A stretch of DNA of 32,145 nt from an uncultured Rhizobiaceae group bacterium (lineage in GTDB: Bacteria > Pseudomonadota > Alphaproteobacteria > Rhizobiales > Rhizobiaceae): positions 1 to 32,145 of the forward strand of contig CALDZZ010000025.1 in NCBI GenBank assembly GCA_937944075.1, in the 5' to 3' direction. This document shows positions 25,774 to 32,145 of this stretch, piece after piece. The notes under the pieces were generated by a model that saw only the letters and a program-made list of their open reading frames with translations, searched no databases and was not told the origin of the DNA. A program made the translations under genes and the position numbers. How positions within the stretch are numbered: the first letter of the stretch is position 1; every line of letters starts with the position of its first letter.

Positions 25774-26323
25774 ACGTTTTTTCCTGCTCAACAAGTTTGT
25801 AAGAATCAAAATATAGATCAAATGCAGCAAGAGCGCCTTTAACTAAGACACTATAATCCTCAGGGGTATTTATGCTGTTTTTGATTTCCCTGACCACAAC
25901 TGGCCAGTAAGATCGCATGTCTGCCGACTGCAAGTATGTTCTGGCTGACAGGGTTGCGGGGTCGCTGGATGCGGAAACCCTTTTCAACAAGACTGCTGCG
26001 CCAAAATGCGCGCCGGAAACCACATAGGCGAGGCCAGCAAGATTTGAAAGTTCAGGCAAACAGGAGAGTTTGGCAATAACGGGTTTTTCACCAAGCGCCA
26101 GAATATCTTGATGGATCAGGCCGGATTGCGCGGGCGGGGGTGCAAAGGACGAGCCAACCTCTGCAAAATGCTTTTCTATCGCCGATAATGCAATAAAATG
26201 AGCCTTCAGGAAAATGCCATACTCGTCACGCTTTGAAATATCGAGCCTGCTGAACAAATCATCGACTTGCTGATGCTTGCAAGCCGTGTCTTGTCTAAGT
26301 TGCAGTCTGTAATTTTTTGTCAT
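25757..26323 (-). CDS. bphO: Biliverdin-producing heme oxygenase
   Basis: Cleaves heme to biliverdin, the chromophore needed by the bacteriophytochrome encoded directly downstream. A 188-residue all-helical protein. The proximal heme ligand is His 17 in RQDTACKHQQVDDLFS; the distal helix Gly-rich segment is GLAYVVSGAHFGAAVLLK near residues 100-117. The length and FDLYFDSYKLVEQ C-terminal helix fit the BphO branch. ATG at 26323 has only a weak binding site. The 3' end overlaps bphP by 17 bases, so the two are coupled. This pairing is known for many bacteriophytochromes and supports both calls. Confidence 0.92.
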   Translation of the reverse strand: MTKNYRLQLRQDTACKHQQVDDLFSRLDISKRDEYGIFLKAHFIALSAIEKHFAEVGSSFAPPPAQSGLIHQDILALGEKPVIAKLSCLPELSNLAGLAYVVSGAHFGAAVLLKRVSASSDPATLSARTYLQSADMRSYWPVVVREIKNSINTPEDYSVLVKGALAAFDLYFDSYKLVEQEKTFVQIA

Positions 26324-26404
26324 CTGTTGATTTTATAAGGCTGATTTCAAATATATCAATCTGCACCCGAAATACCCAAGTCTTTCATGAAGATATTCAA
26401 ACGT

Positions 26405-26425
26405 AAAAAAAATCATCAGGAATGA
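26405..26425 (-). terminator. Weak terminator candidate after the ABC permease gene
   Basis: On the minus strand a short stem (TCAT / ATGA, loop of five) is immediately followed by eight T. The stem is only four base pairs, so strength is doubtful, but the position 30 bases after the permease stop is right. Confidence 0.35.
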
Positions 26426-26455
26426 CAATATGTTTCTTGCTTTCAGTTCATCGGG

Positions 26456-27271
26456 TCATACACGCCATCCCAGCAGGTGACGTTCTGCAAGCCCAATAAT
26501 GGCACTCATGATCACACCAAGCAGCGATAGAATCACCACGCCAGCAAATAGACGTTCCAAATCGTAGAGCGATCCAGCTTCCAGTATGTAGGCGCCGATA
26601 CCATATTCTGCACCAAGCATTTCAGCAGCGACAAGCAGGATGATGGCGATTGCCAGGCTGATACGAAGCCCGGATAAAATTCCTGGCATTGCCCCTGGTA
26701 AAACAATTTTATAAACAATAGACCACCATGAGAGTCCGAAACTTTGCCCCATGCGAATAAGGGTTCGGTCCACGTTGTCTACTGCTCCATAAGTCGCCAC
26801 CACGGTTGGTGTGAAAGTTCCAAATGCTATCAGTGCGTATTTCGAACCTTCTCCGATCCCGAACCAGATGACAAAAAGTGGCAATAATGCAATTTTTGGT
26901 ATTGGAAAAATGGCCGCGACCAATGGCACTAATCCAGAGCGAATGTAGGAAAACAAGCCGATTAATACGCCAACACTGATGCCAATCAGTGCACCTATCG
27001 TTGCCCCTACCAGAAGGCGAGACAATGATGGCCCCAGATGCTGGAACAGTAAGCCACTTTCATAAAGCTCATGGAATGTCTCTAATACATCAGTCGGTTT
27101 GGGCAGGGTTAGTGCCGATATCCAGCCGCTTTGTGTCCCCCATTCAGCGATCAGGATAAGGGCTATGAATACTAATACCCCGACCCAACGCTGTGGTTTA
27201 GGTGCAAAGCCACCGCCCCTGAATTTGACGGATTCTCCCGCATTGGTTTCTGGTGTCTCTATTTTAGACAT
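26456..27271 (-). CDS. ABC transporter permease (SsuC/TauC family)
   Basis: Inner-membrane permease of 271 residues from the nitrate/sulfonate/taurine import family. Hydrophobic helices lie near residues 30-48, 80-108, 115-140, 165-180, 195-225 and 240-262. The EAA cytoplasmic loop that contacts the ATPase is seen at RMGQSFGLSWWSIVYKIVLPGAMPGILSGL (two segments, near 180-205). The start ATG at 27271 overlaps the ATPase gene by eight bases. It is the last gene of the operon. The substrate cannot be read from the permease; taurine, sulfonates, nitrate-type anions, pyrimidine precursors and aromatic acids are all known for the family. Confidence 0.93.
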   Translation of the reverse strand: MSKIETPETNAGESVKFRGGGFAPKPQRWVGVLVFIALILIAEWGTQSGWISALTLPKPTDVLETFHELYESGLLFQHLGPSLSRLLVGATIGALIGISVGVLIGLFSYIRSGLVPLVAAIFPIPKIALLPLFVIWFGIGEGSKYALIAFGTFTPTVVATYGAVDNVDRTLIRMGQSFGLSWWSIVYKIVLPGAMPGILSGLRISLAIAIILLVAAEMLGAEYGIGAYILEAGSLYDLERLFAGVVILSLLGVIMSAIIGLAERHLLGWRV

Positions 27272-28031
27272 TTAGCAACTCTGCATCTGCCGCACGTGCC
27301 TCGTCTCGCATTAGTTGCCACAATCGCTTTTGCTGGCGTTCAAGGTCTGAATCACCAAACTGGCGATCTGAAAGCGGTTTATCGATGTTCACGATCTGTC
27401 TAATTTCACCCGGCCTACGCGAAAGGACCACAATCTTATGTCCAAGTCTGACAGCCTCAGCCAGATTATGCGTTACGTAAACAGCGGTAAATGGTTTGCG
27501 GGTCCACAGGGCAACCAGATCATCCATCAACAATTCACGCGTTTGACTATCCAGTGCTGATAGCGGTTCATCCATTAACATGACTGCCGGGTTTACTGCC
27601 AAAGCACGTGCAATCGCCACTCGTTGTTTCATGCCCCCTGAAAGTTGCTTGGGCAACGCCGTTGCGAAGTCGCTCAACTTAGTGCGTGATAAAACATCAT
27701 CAATAATTTTTTCAGCTGCGGCGCCTCTAATGCCATGATCTTCAAGCACCAGTGATATGTTGCCTGAAACGCTACGCCAGGGAAGCAAAGCAAAATCCTG
27801 AAAAATAAAAGTCAAAGGGTTCAAACACCCTTCAGGTGGATTTCCTATTTGTACTACCCGGCCCTTAGAAGGTCTTTCAAGTCCGCCAATGAACCGCAAA
27901 AGCGTAGATTTTCCACAACCTGACGGCCCGACAATACAAACGATTTCGCCGTCTGAAATTTCAAGGTTGATGTTCCGCATCACCTCAAAGTCGTCGTATG
28001 AATGGCTTATATTAACTAGGGATATGTCCAT
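27264..28031 (-). CDS. ABC transporter ATP-binding protein (SsuB/TauB family)
   Basis: Cytoplasmic ATPase of 255 residues powering the importer. Walker A GPSGCGKSTLLRF (residues about 35-47), Q-loop FIFQDFALLPWRS, signature LSGGMKQRVAIARAL, Walker B VMLMDEPLSALD and H-loop VYVTHNLAEAVRLG are all intact. Phe-Gln and PWR after the Q-loop are typical for the SsuB/TauB branch. ATG at 28031 has a weak binding site and lies downstream of an intrinsic terminator that separates it from the binding-protein gene, so expression should be lower than that of the binding protein. Confidence 0.94.
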   Translation of the reverse strand: MDISLVNISHSYDDFEVMRNINLEISDGEIVCIVGPSGCGKSTLLRFIGGLERPSKGRVVQIGNPPEGCLNPLTFIFQDFALLPWRSVSGNISLVLEDHGIRGAAAEKIIDDVLSRTKLSDFATALPKQLSGGMKQRVAIARALAVNPAVMLMDEPLSALDSQTRELLMDDLVALWTRKPFTAVYVTHNLAEAVRLGHKIVVLSRRPGEIRQIVNIDKPLSDRQFGDSDLERQQKRLWQLMRDEARAADAELLNV

Positions 28032-28040
28032 GAAGTAACC

Positions 28041-28074
28041 AAAAAACCCGGCACGCAGAAGTCCGTGTGCCAGG
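28041..28074 (-). terminator. Intrinsic terminator/attenuator between the binding-protein and ATPase genes
   Basis: On the minus strand, CCTGGCACAC is followed by an eight-base loop and GCGTGCCGGG, pairing over about ten positions with two G-T wobbles, and then TTTTTT. It begins 11 bases after the binding-protein stop codon and ends about ten bases before the ATPase start. It is a good rho-independent terminator and probably sets a high ratio of binding protein to transporter. Confidence 0.75.
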
Positions 28075-28084
28075 CATGTTTGAT

Positions 28085-29104
28085 CTAACCGATCATTTTT
28101 ACGTAAGACTGATCAACCAGCATATCGATACTGATATCTTTATCGACCAGATTTTCTGACTGGAACCAACTCAATTGATCCTGAACCGAAGCGAGGTTCA
28201 GTGCAGCGCCTTTATTCAGCCGCATGGTACCATTGATTATAGAAGGTGCAGCCTTTTCTCGCGGACGATCTACGTAGACATATTTGTGAATCAGATCCAC
28301 CATTGAATTGACGCCATCATCTCCGCCAGATTTGTCAATCATTGCGGCTGCGTAATCATCAACTCCCTTTGAGAAACCGGCAATGAAATTCTCGGTCATT
28401 GCTCTCTCGTCTTTGGCATTTTTTGCTGATGTGAAGACGGTAGTAACCTGATAGTTTGGCAAATAATCAGCAACATTTCCGATAATATGTACAGCACCAC
28501 CCTTGGATAGAGGCTTGGCAATATGAGGTACAATCGACCATGCATCGACTTGACCTGATTTTAAGGCGCCGATGATTGCACCAACTTTTTGAAGGGGCGT
28601 AAAGGAAAGGTCTATACCCTCTGCCTTAGCCATTTTCGACCCCATATAATGGAACGAAGATCCCGCTTGTGTAACGGCATATTTTTTTCCATTGAGGTCC
28701 TTTGGAGACTTTATACCGGCCTTGAAAGCAGCATCCGAAACAAGATATTTTTGTCCATCAATACCGCCTTCTTCGCTGAGTGCACCACCGATGACCTTGA
28801 TGGCGCCTTTTTGGGCAAGTGAGACAAGTCCGCCAGAGACTGCTGTCACCGCATAATCGACATCTCCGGAAGCGACTGCAACCGCCATGGGTTGAGCTGC
28901 TTGAAAGAACTCGAATTCAACATCTAGTCCGGCTTCCTTGAAATAGTTTCGTTCATAGGCGATGAAACTTCCTGAATGCGAGGTGAAGCGAAGTGCCCCC
29001 ACCTTGATCTTTTTGTTTGTCGCGATTGCCGGCATGGCCAATGTTGATGCGACAACAGTGCTGCCAATCAGAGCCATTGATTTTCTGCGGTTTACTTTGA
29101 TCAT
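28085..29104 (-). CDS. ABC transporter substrate-binding protein (SsuA/TauA/NMT1-like)
   Basis: Periplasmic binding protein of about 339 residues. The signal peptide covers residues 1-28, with NRRKSMALIGSTVVAS at the front (a loose twin-Arg pattern; Sec is equally possible) and cleavage after AMPAIA. The mature protein follows the family pattern: KVGALRFTSHSGSFIAYERNYF at the start, FQAAQPMAVAVASGDVDYAV, and SPKDLNGKKYAVTQAGSSFHYM as the hinge and ligand region. The start is ATG 29104, preceded by an excellent AGGGAGGA; the frame could extend nine codons upstream without support. It lies 36 bases after the GntR gene. Ligand not assigned. Confidence 0.92.
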   Translation of the reverse strand: MIKVNRRKSMALIGSTVVASTLAMPAIATNKKIKVGALRFTSHSGSFIAYERNYFKEAGLDVEFEFFQAAQPMAVAVASGDVDYAVTAVSGGLVSLAQKGAIKVIGGALSEEGGIDGQKYLVSDAAFKAGIKSPKDLNGKKYAVTQAGSSFHYMGSKMAKAEGIDLSFTPLQKVGAIIGALKSGQVDAWSIVPHIAKPLSKGGAVHIIGNVADYLPNYQVTTVFTSAKNAKDERAMTENFIAGFSKGVDDYAAAMIDKSGGDDGVNSMVDLIHKYVYVDRPREKAAPSIINGTMRLNKGAALNLASVQDQLSWFQSENLVDKDISIDMLVDQSYVKMIG

Positions 29105-29140
29105 GATTTCCTCCCTTTGATCAAATTTCACTCATATTTT

Positions 29141-29812
29141 CTAGATTGCCGATACGAAGTCAGCATTTATTTCTTCGGCTAAAAGCTTGGTGGCCAATAT
29201 TTTGTCTCGCGCCAGTACCGCATCCAGCAAATGTTTTTGACGTTCCTTGCGTATAGAAAAATCAAGCCTGCCTTCGCGCAATAATGCCAATCTGAAACGC
29301 CTGCTTTGATCGAAAAACTTGCGCTGAAGATCAATCATGCGTGGACTATTACAAGCCTGTATCAATGCAACAGAAAATGCACGGTATGCCTCATCCCACT
29401 CGAGCGCATGTAGATCATCAGGGTCGCCTGCCACAAGCGCTTCTGCTTTTTGCAGTGCATGGTGTGCTGCGATCAATCGACCCTCCCAAGCCACATCACC
29501 TTGATCAATAGCCATCTCAAGGGCGACTTTTTCCAATTCACTTCTAACAAGATTAATGTCTTTGAGGTCATCTTCAGTGGCAGAGGTGACGCGGAAACCT
29601 CGTTGTGCTGTTGCTTCAACAAGGCCTTCAGCACTCAAGAGCCTCAATGTTTCGCGCATTGAATGATTGGACCCGCCATAGCGCTGCCTTAAAGCTTCAA
29701 TTTTCAATTTTTGATCAGGCAGCAACGTGCCAAAAGAAATGTCGCGTCTTAATACTGACGCGAGCATTTCAACGATTGTATCGTCTTCTTTTGTCTTGGG
29801 AGAAAAAATCAT
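29141..29812 (-). CDS. GntR family regulator (FCD/FadR subfamily)
   Basis: A 223-residue regulator. The N-terminal winged helix-turn-helix covers about residues 8-72: LLPDQKLKIEALRQRYGGS, MRETLRLLSAEGLVE and QRGFRVTSAT. The C-terminal FCD helical domain has DINLVRSELEKVALEMAI and an inner region YRAFSVALIQAC; at this place most FCD proteins have a metal-binding D-x3-H with His after Phe, here it is Ser, so metal binding may be changed. A later His (RQKHLLDAV) is kept. It is first in the operon, 36 bases from the binding-protein gene, and likely controls the importer. ATG at 29812 lacks a strong binding site. Confidence 0.91.
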   Translation of the reverse strand: MIFSPKTKEDDTIVEMLASVLRRDISFGTLLPDQKLKIEALRQRYGGSNHSMRETLRLLSAEGLVEATAQRGFRVTSATEDDLKDINLVRSELEKVALEMAIDQGDVAWEGRLIAAHHALQKAEALVAGDPDDLHALEWDEAYRAFSVALIQACNSPRMIDLQRKFFDQSRRFRLALLREGRLDFSIRKERQKHLLDAVLARDKILATKLLAEEINADFVSAI

Positions 29813-29833
29813 AATATGACCGAAATTTGAAAA

Positions 29834-29861
29834 TATTGGAGATTTTTATCTTTTTCCAATA
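29834..29861. promoter_or_regulatory. Inverted repeat upstream of the GntR gene, candidate operator
   Basis: TATTGGA and TCCAATA are perfect seven-base arms separated by 14 bases, starting 21 bases upstream of the GntR start codon. The position suits autoregulation by the GntR protein, but the spacer is longer than in typical GntR sites, and the repeat could instead form a leader hairpin in the AT-rich 5' region. Confidence 0.4.
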
Positions 29862-30183
29862 AAAGAGTCAAATTTCCATCATGCTATAATAGTAAATTCA
29901 CTAAAGTTGATGAGAAACGATCAAACTTAGTTCATGCTATCTGAAATGGATTTTATACGAAATTATCAAGAATAGTTTTCGTTCAACAAGATCAGGAAAA
30001 GTAGAGTGACTCACCTCTAGTTCTTGACCTTCTACTAAGTGAACATTGTCAGGCCAATACGACGTTTCCATAAGTTGGGAATGCATGGAAATTTTCCTAA
30101 TGGCTTAATATTTGAACTGTTGTGTCCTGCAAAGGCGTATCGATAGCTCTTTGATTTGTTGGTCTTTATAATACTGTATTGGA

Positions 30184-30222
30184 TGATTGAGTGGTGCCCC
30201 CGCCACACTGTGATTGAATGGT
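30184..30222 (+). repeat. Imperfect direct repeat TGATTGAGTGGT / TGATTGAATGGT
   Basis: Two 12-base copies (30184-30195 and 30211-30222) differing at one position, with a 27-base period. A small GTGG/CCAC inverted pair lies between them. Function unknown. Confidence 0.5.
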
Positions 30223-30265
30223 TAAACTATTGAATTTAAGTCTAAATATTTTATAAAAATTTATC

Positions 30266-30287
30266 GATACCCCCAATGATACCCCCA
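30266..30287 (+). repeat. Tandem GATACCCCCA direct repeat
   Basis: Two perfect ten-base copies (30266-30275 and 30278-30287) separated by two bases, a 12-base period or slightly more than one helical turn. It lies 28 bases beyond the hsdR stop codon. The C-runs stand out in very AT-rich surroundings. A protein-binding site is likely from spacing, but no partner can be named. Confidence 0.6.
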
Positions 30288-30315
30288 GAGTGAGTTTTGT
30301 CTGTATTTGATATTG

Positions 30316-32145
30316 CTAAGATCGCTGTAGTTGAGCTTCAGCTTGGGAAATAACTAAATTTATTGCTGAACGTTCCAAGTCTGGTGGATAGCCAAATTTT
30401 TTGAGTATACGGCGCACGAGAATGCGTAATTTTGCTCTGGCACTTTCTTTCAAATGCCAATCTACTGTTACATTCTTTTTGAGCTGATTGACTAATTCTT
30501 GAGCTATTACTTTTAATTCATCGTTTCCCATAACTTCGATGGCACTATTGTTTTCTGATAGTGCATCATAGAAAGCCAACTCTTCTTGGCTCATATTTAG
30601 ATCTTCGCCACGGCTAGAGGATGCCTGAACTTCTTTAGCAAGATTGATCAATTCTTGGATCATTTCTAAGCTTGTGATTGCATTTGCATGATACCGTGCA
30701 ACGGCTTCAGCTAAACGATCAGAGAACGCTTTTGCCTCGACAATGTTTTGTTTCTGCCTATTTTTGATTTCTCCAGCTAGCAGTTTTCTTAGTGCGTCTA
30801 ATGCTAGATTTTTATGCTTCATATTTTGTATTTCTGATAGGAACTCATCTGATAACACAGAAATTTCTGGTGATTTCAGACCAGCTGCTTCTAAAACATC
30901 TACTATACTTGCGTCAGCTATCGCCTCTGAGATTAATTGTCCTATGGCAAACTCTTTGTCTCTCTTGCTTAAACCAGATTTTGGTGATGATTTGGTAAGT
31001 GCTGCTTTCACCGCTTGGTAAAAACCAATTTCGTTTTTGTTCTGTTGTGCATAATCAGTAGCGGAAGCCAATGCGAAAGCTTTTGACAAAGCGCCAATCA
31101 GTCCTGAATAGTAATTCAGCGCTTTCTTTTTTTCTGTTTCGTTATTGCATTTGTCAGCGTTTGTTTTTTGTTTCCCTAAGGCCCATTCAATCGCTGATGC
31201 TAGTGTTTGTAATCTTTCAGTAGGTGATCCAGTTATTCCAAGAGAAAGATCAAAGCCATCGTAGAAGATACGGCATTTTTCGACATATTCTTTTAATGCA
31301 GCTATAGCTTCTTCTTCGCTAATGCCAGTTTTGTCTCTATCTGTTTGCGTGTAATTTTGAAGTGCATTCTTTAGGTTTTGGCCAATCCCGATATAGTCGA
31401 CAACAAGTCCGCCAGGCTTGTTTTTAAACACACGATTTACTCTTGCAATGGCCTGCATTAGTCCATGCCCACGCATTGGTTTATCAATATACATCGTATG
31501 CATAGAGGGGGCGTCAAAACCTGTTAGCCACATATCCCGCACGATAACGAGTTTTAAAGGGTCACTATTATCCTTTGCTCGTTTTGCCAGATTGTCACGA
31601 CGTGTTTTATTGCCAATGTGCTGTTGCCAATCGAGAGGGTCGGATGCTGAACCCGTCATGACGATCTTTACGACACCGCTCGTATCATCTTCCGAATGCC
31701 AATCCGGTCTTAGTTTGATAATGAGATTATATAAATCGACGCAAATTCTGCGGCTCATACAAACGATCATAGCCTTACCGTCCAAGGCTTCAATTCGATT
31801 TTCAAAATGGTTCACAATGTCTTCTGCAACGATTTCCAGGCGGTCGCTAGCGCCAACAAGTCGTTCGACAGAACTCCACTTAGCCTTTGCCTTTTCTTGC
31901 TCTGAGATGGTTTCATCATCGAATAATTCATCGACTGCAGCATCGATTTCCGGGAGTTTTTCCTTTTCCAGTTCAACGCGCGCCAGCCTGCTCTCATAGT
32001 AAATCGGAACCGTTGCTTTGTCTTCTACGGCGCGACTGATATCGTAGATGTCTATATATTCTCCAAAGACAGCTGGAGTGTTTACATCTGCGCTTTCAAT
32101 CGGAGTTCCTGTAAATCCGGCGAATGAAGCGTTGGGCAAGGCTTG
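30316..32145 (-). CDS. hsdR: Type I restriction enzyme subunit R, C-terminal part (runs off the window)
   Basis: Motor and nuclease subunit of a type I restriction-modification system, acting on unmodified DNA with HsdM and HsdS. The 609 visible residues enter the frame at the window edge ([17 protein letters not shown], helicase motif III) and include [15 protein letters not shown] (motif IV), [22 protein letters not shown] (motif V, in two parts) and [12 protein letters not shown] (motif VI), then a long helical C-terminal region (CTD) with [20 protein letters not shown] and [15 protein letters not shown]. The nuclease domain and Walker A lie outside the window. No frameshift is seen. More AT-rich codon use than the housekeeping genes suggests transfer. 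HsdM and HsdS should be upstream, beyond 32145. Confidence 0.93.
   Translation of the reverse strand, partial: QALPNASFAGFTGTPIESADVNTPAVFGEYIDIYDISRAVEDKATVPIYYESRLARVELEKEKLPEIDAAVDELFDDETISEQEKAKAKWSSVERLVGASDRLEIVAEDIVNHFENRIEALDGKAMIVCMSRRICVDLYNLIIKLRPDWHSEDDTSGVVKIVMTGSASDPLDWQQHIGNKTRRDNLAKRAKDNSDPLKLVIVRDMWLTGFDAPSMHTMYIDKPMRGHGLMQAIARVNRVFKNKPGGLVVDYIGIGQNLKNALQNYTQTDRDKTGISEEEAIAALKEYVEKCRIFYDGFDLSLGITGSPTERLQTLASAIEWALGKQKTNADKCNNETEKKKALNYYSGLIGALSKAFALASATDYAQQNKNEIGFYQAVKAALTKSSPKSGLSKRDKEFAIGQLISEAIADASIVDVLEAAGLKSPEISVLSDEFLSEIQNMKHKNLALDALRKLLAGEIKNRQKQNIVEAKAFSDRLAEAVARYHANAITSLEMIQELINLAKEVQASSSRGEDLNMSQEELAFYDALSENNSAIEVMGNDELKVIAQELVNQLKKNVTVDWHLKESARAKLRILVRRILKKFGYPPDLERSAINLVISQAEAQLQRS

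Larger units (their letters stand above)
29813..30315. other. AT-rich gene-free stretch between the ABC operon and hsdR
   Basis: About 500 bases without a credible reading frame on either strand, tRNA or mobile-element end. It holds the inverted repeat near the GntR gene and two pairs of short direct repeats near 30184-30222 and 30266-30287. The base composition is visibly more AT-rich than the genes at 6000-26000, and the neighbouring hsdR is also AT-rich. This is where I would place the edge of an accessory region, though no attachment-site duplication can be shown inside the window. Confidence 0.6.

Noticed and set aside
28589-28822. Plus-strand frame within the binding-protein gene
   Set aside because: Antisense shadow without support.
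30266-30287. GATACCCCCA repeats as the start of a CRISPR array
   Set aside because: Only two ten-base copies with a two-base gap; no spacers and no cas genes.
29813-30315. Possible tRNA or small RNA in the gene-free stretch
   Set aside because: No T-loop GGTTCRA-type sequence or acceptor stem could be found, and no strong promoter-terminator pair is visible.
31418-31999. 193-residue plus-strand frame inside hsdR
   Set aside because: Antisense to helicase motifs V and VI; low-complexity Ser-rich translation.

Overview
The window looks like a chromosomal segment of an alphaproteobacterium, most likely Hyphomicrobiales (Rhizobiales) or a close marine relative. This rests on gene recognition and order (gpmA next to dapB; sppA-ihfB-lapA; a bacteriophytochrome/heme oxygenase pair with an HWE-type kinase), moderate base composition, several TTG starts with good ribosome binding sites, and a CtrA-type TTAA-N7-TTAA box. 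No database could be searched, so the taxonomy is inference. I see no rRNA, tRNA, CRISPR array or insertion sequence.

Layout. 1-3776 (minus strand): the 5' part of gpmA, dapB, an MsbA-like ABC exporter, a MOSC protein and slyX. 3907-5645 (plus): a tight three-gene operon for exported cysteine proteins, two look-alike small proteins with a C...CxxxC pattern followed by a SCO1/SenC copper chaperone. 5771-6133: an unrecognised small protein behind a CtrA-like box. 6183-9524 (minus): a four-gene operon encoding an MDR-type dehydrogenase lacking zinc ligands, a PTPS/QueD-fold protein lacking the usual catalytic residues, a GT4 glycosyltransferase and a SAM methyltransferase. 9648-12984 (plus): a short OpgH-like glucosyltransferase and manC. 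13003-16205 (minus): lapA-like gene, ihfB, sppA and an M32 carboxypeptidase. 16299-23178 (plus): a LysR regulator and a catabolic operon (hyuA, hyuB, FAD oxidoreductase, NAD-dependent epimerase/dehydrogenase). 23209-26323 (minus): heme oxygenase and bacteriophytochrome, a self-contained red-light sensing unit. 26456-29812 (minus): GntR regulator plus an SsuABC/TauABC-type ABC importer, with an intrinsic terminator between the binding-protein and ATPase genes. 29813-30315: about 500 AT-rich bases without a gene, with short direct repeats. 30316-32145 (minus): the C-terminal part of a type I restriction subunit HsdR running off the window, probably the edge of an accessory island.

The most promising undescribed systems are the MDR/PTPS-like/GT4/methyltransferase operon, which looks like a pathway built on a redesigned pterin-type fold, and the SCO operon with its two paralogous CxxxC proteins. 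The hyuAB-FAD-epimerase operon is a recognisable but substrate-unknown catabolic unit.
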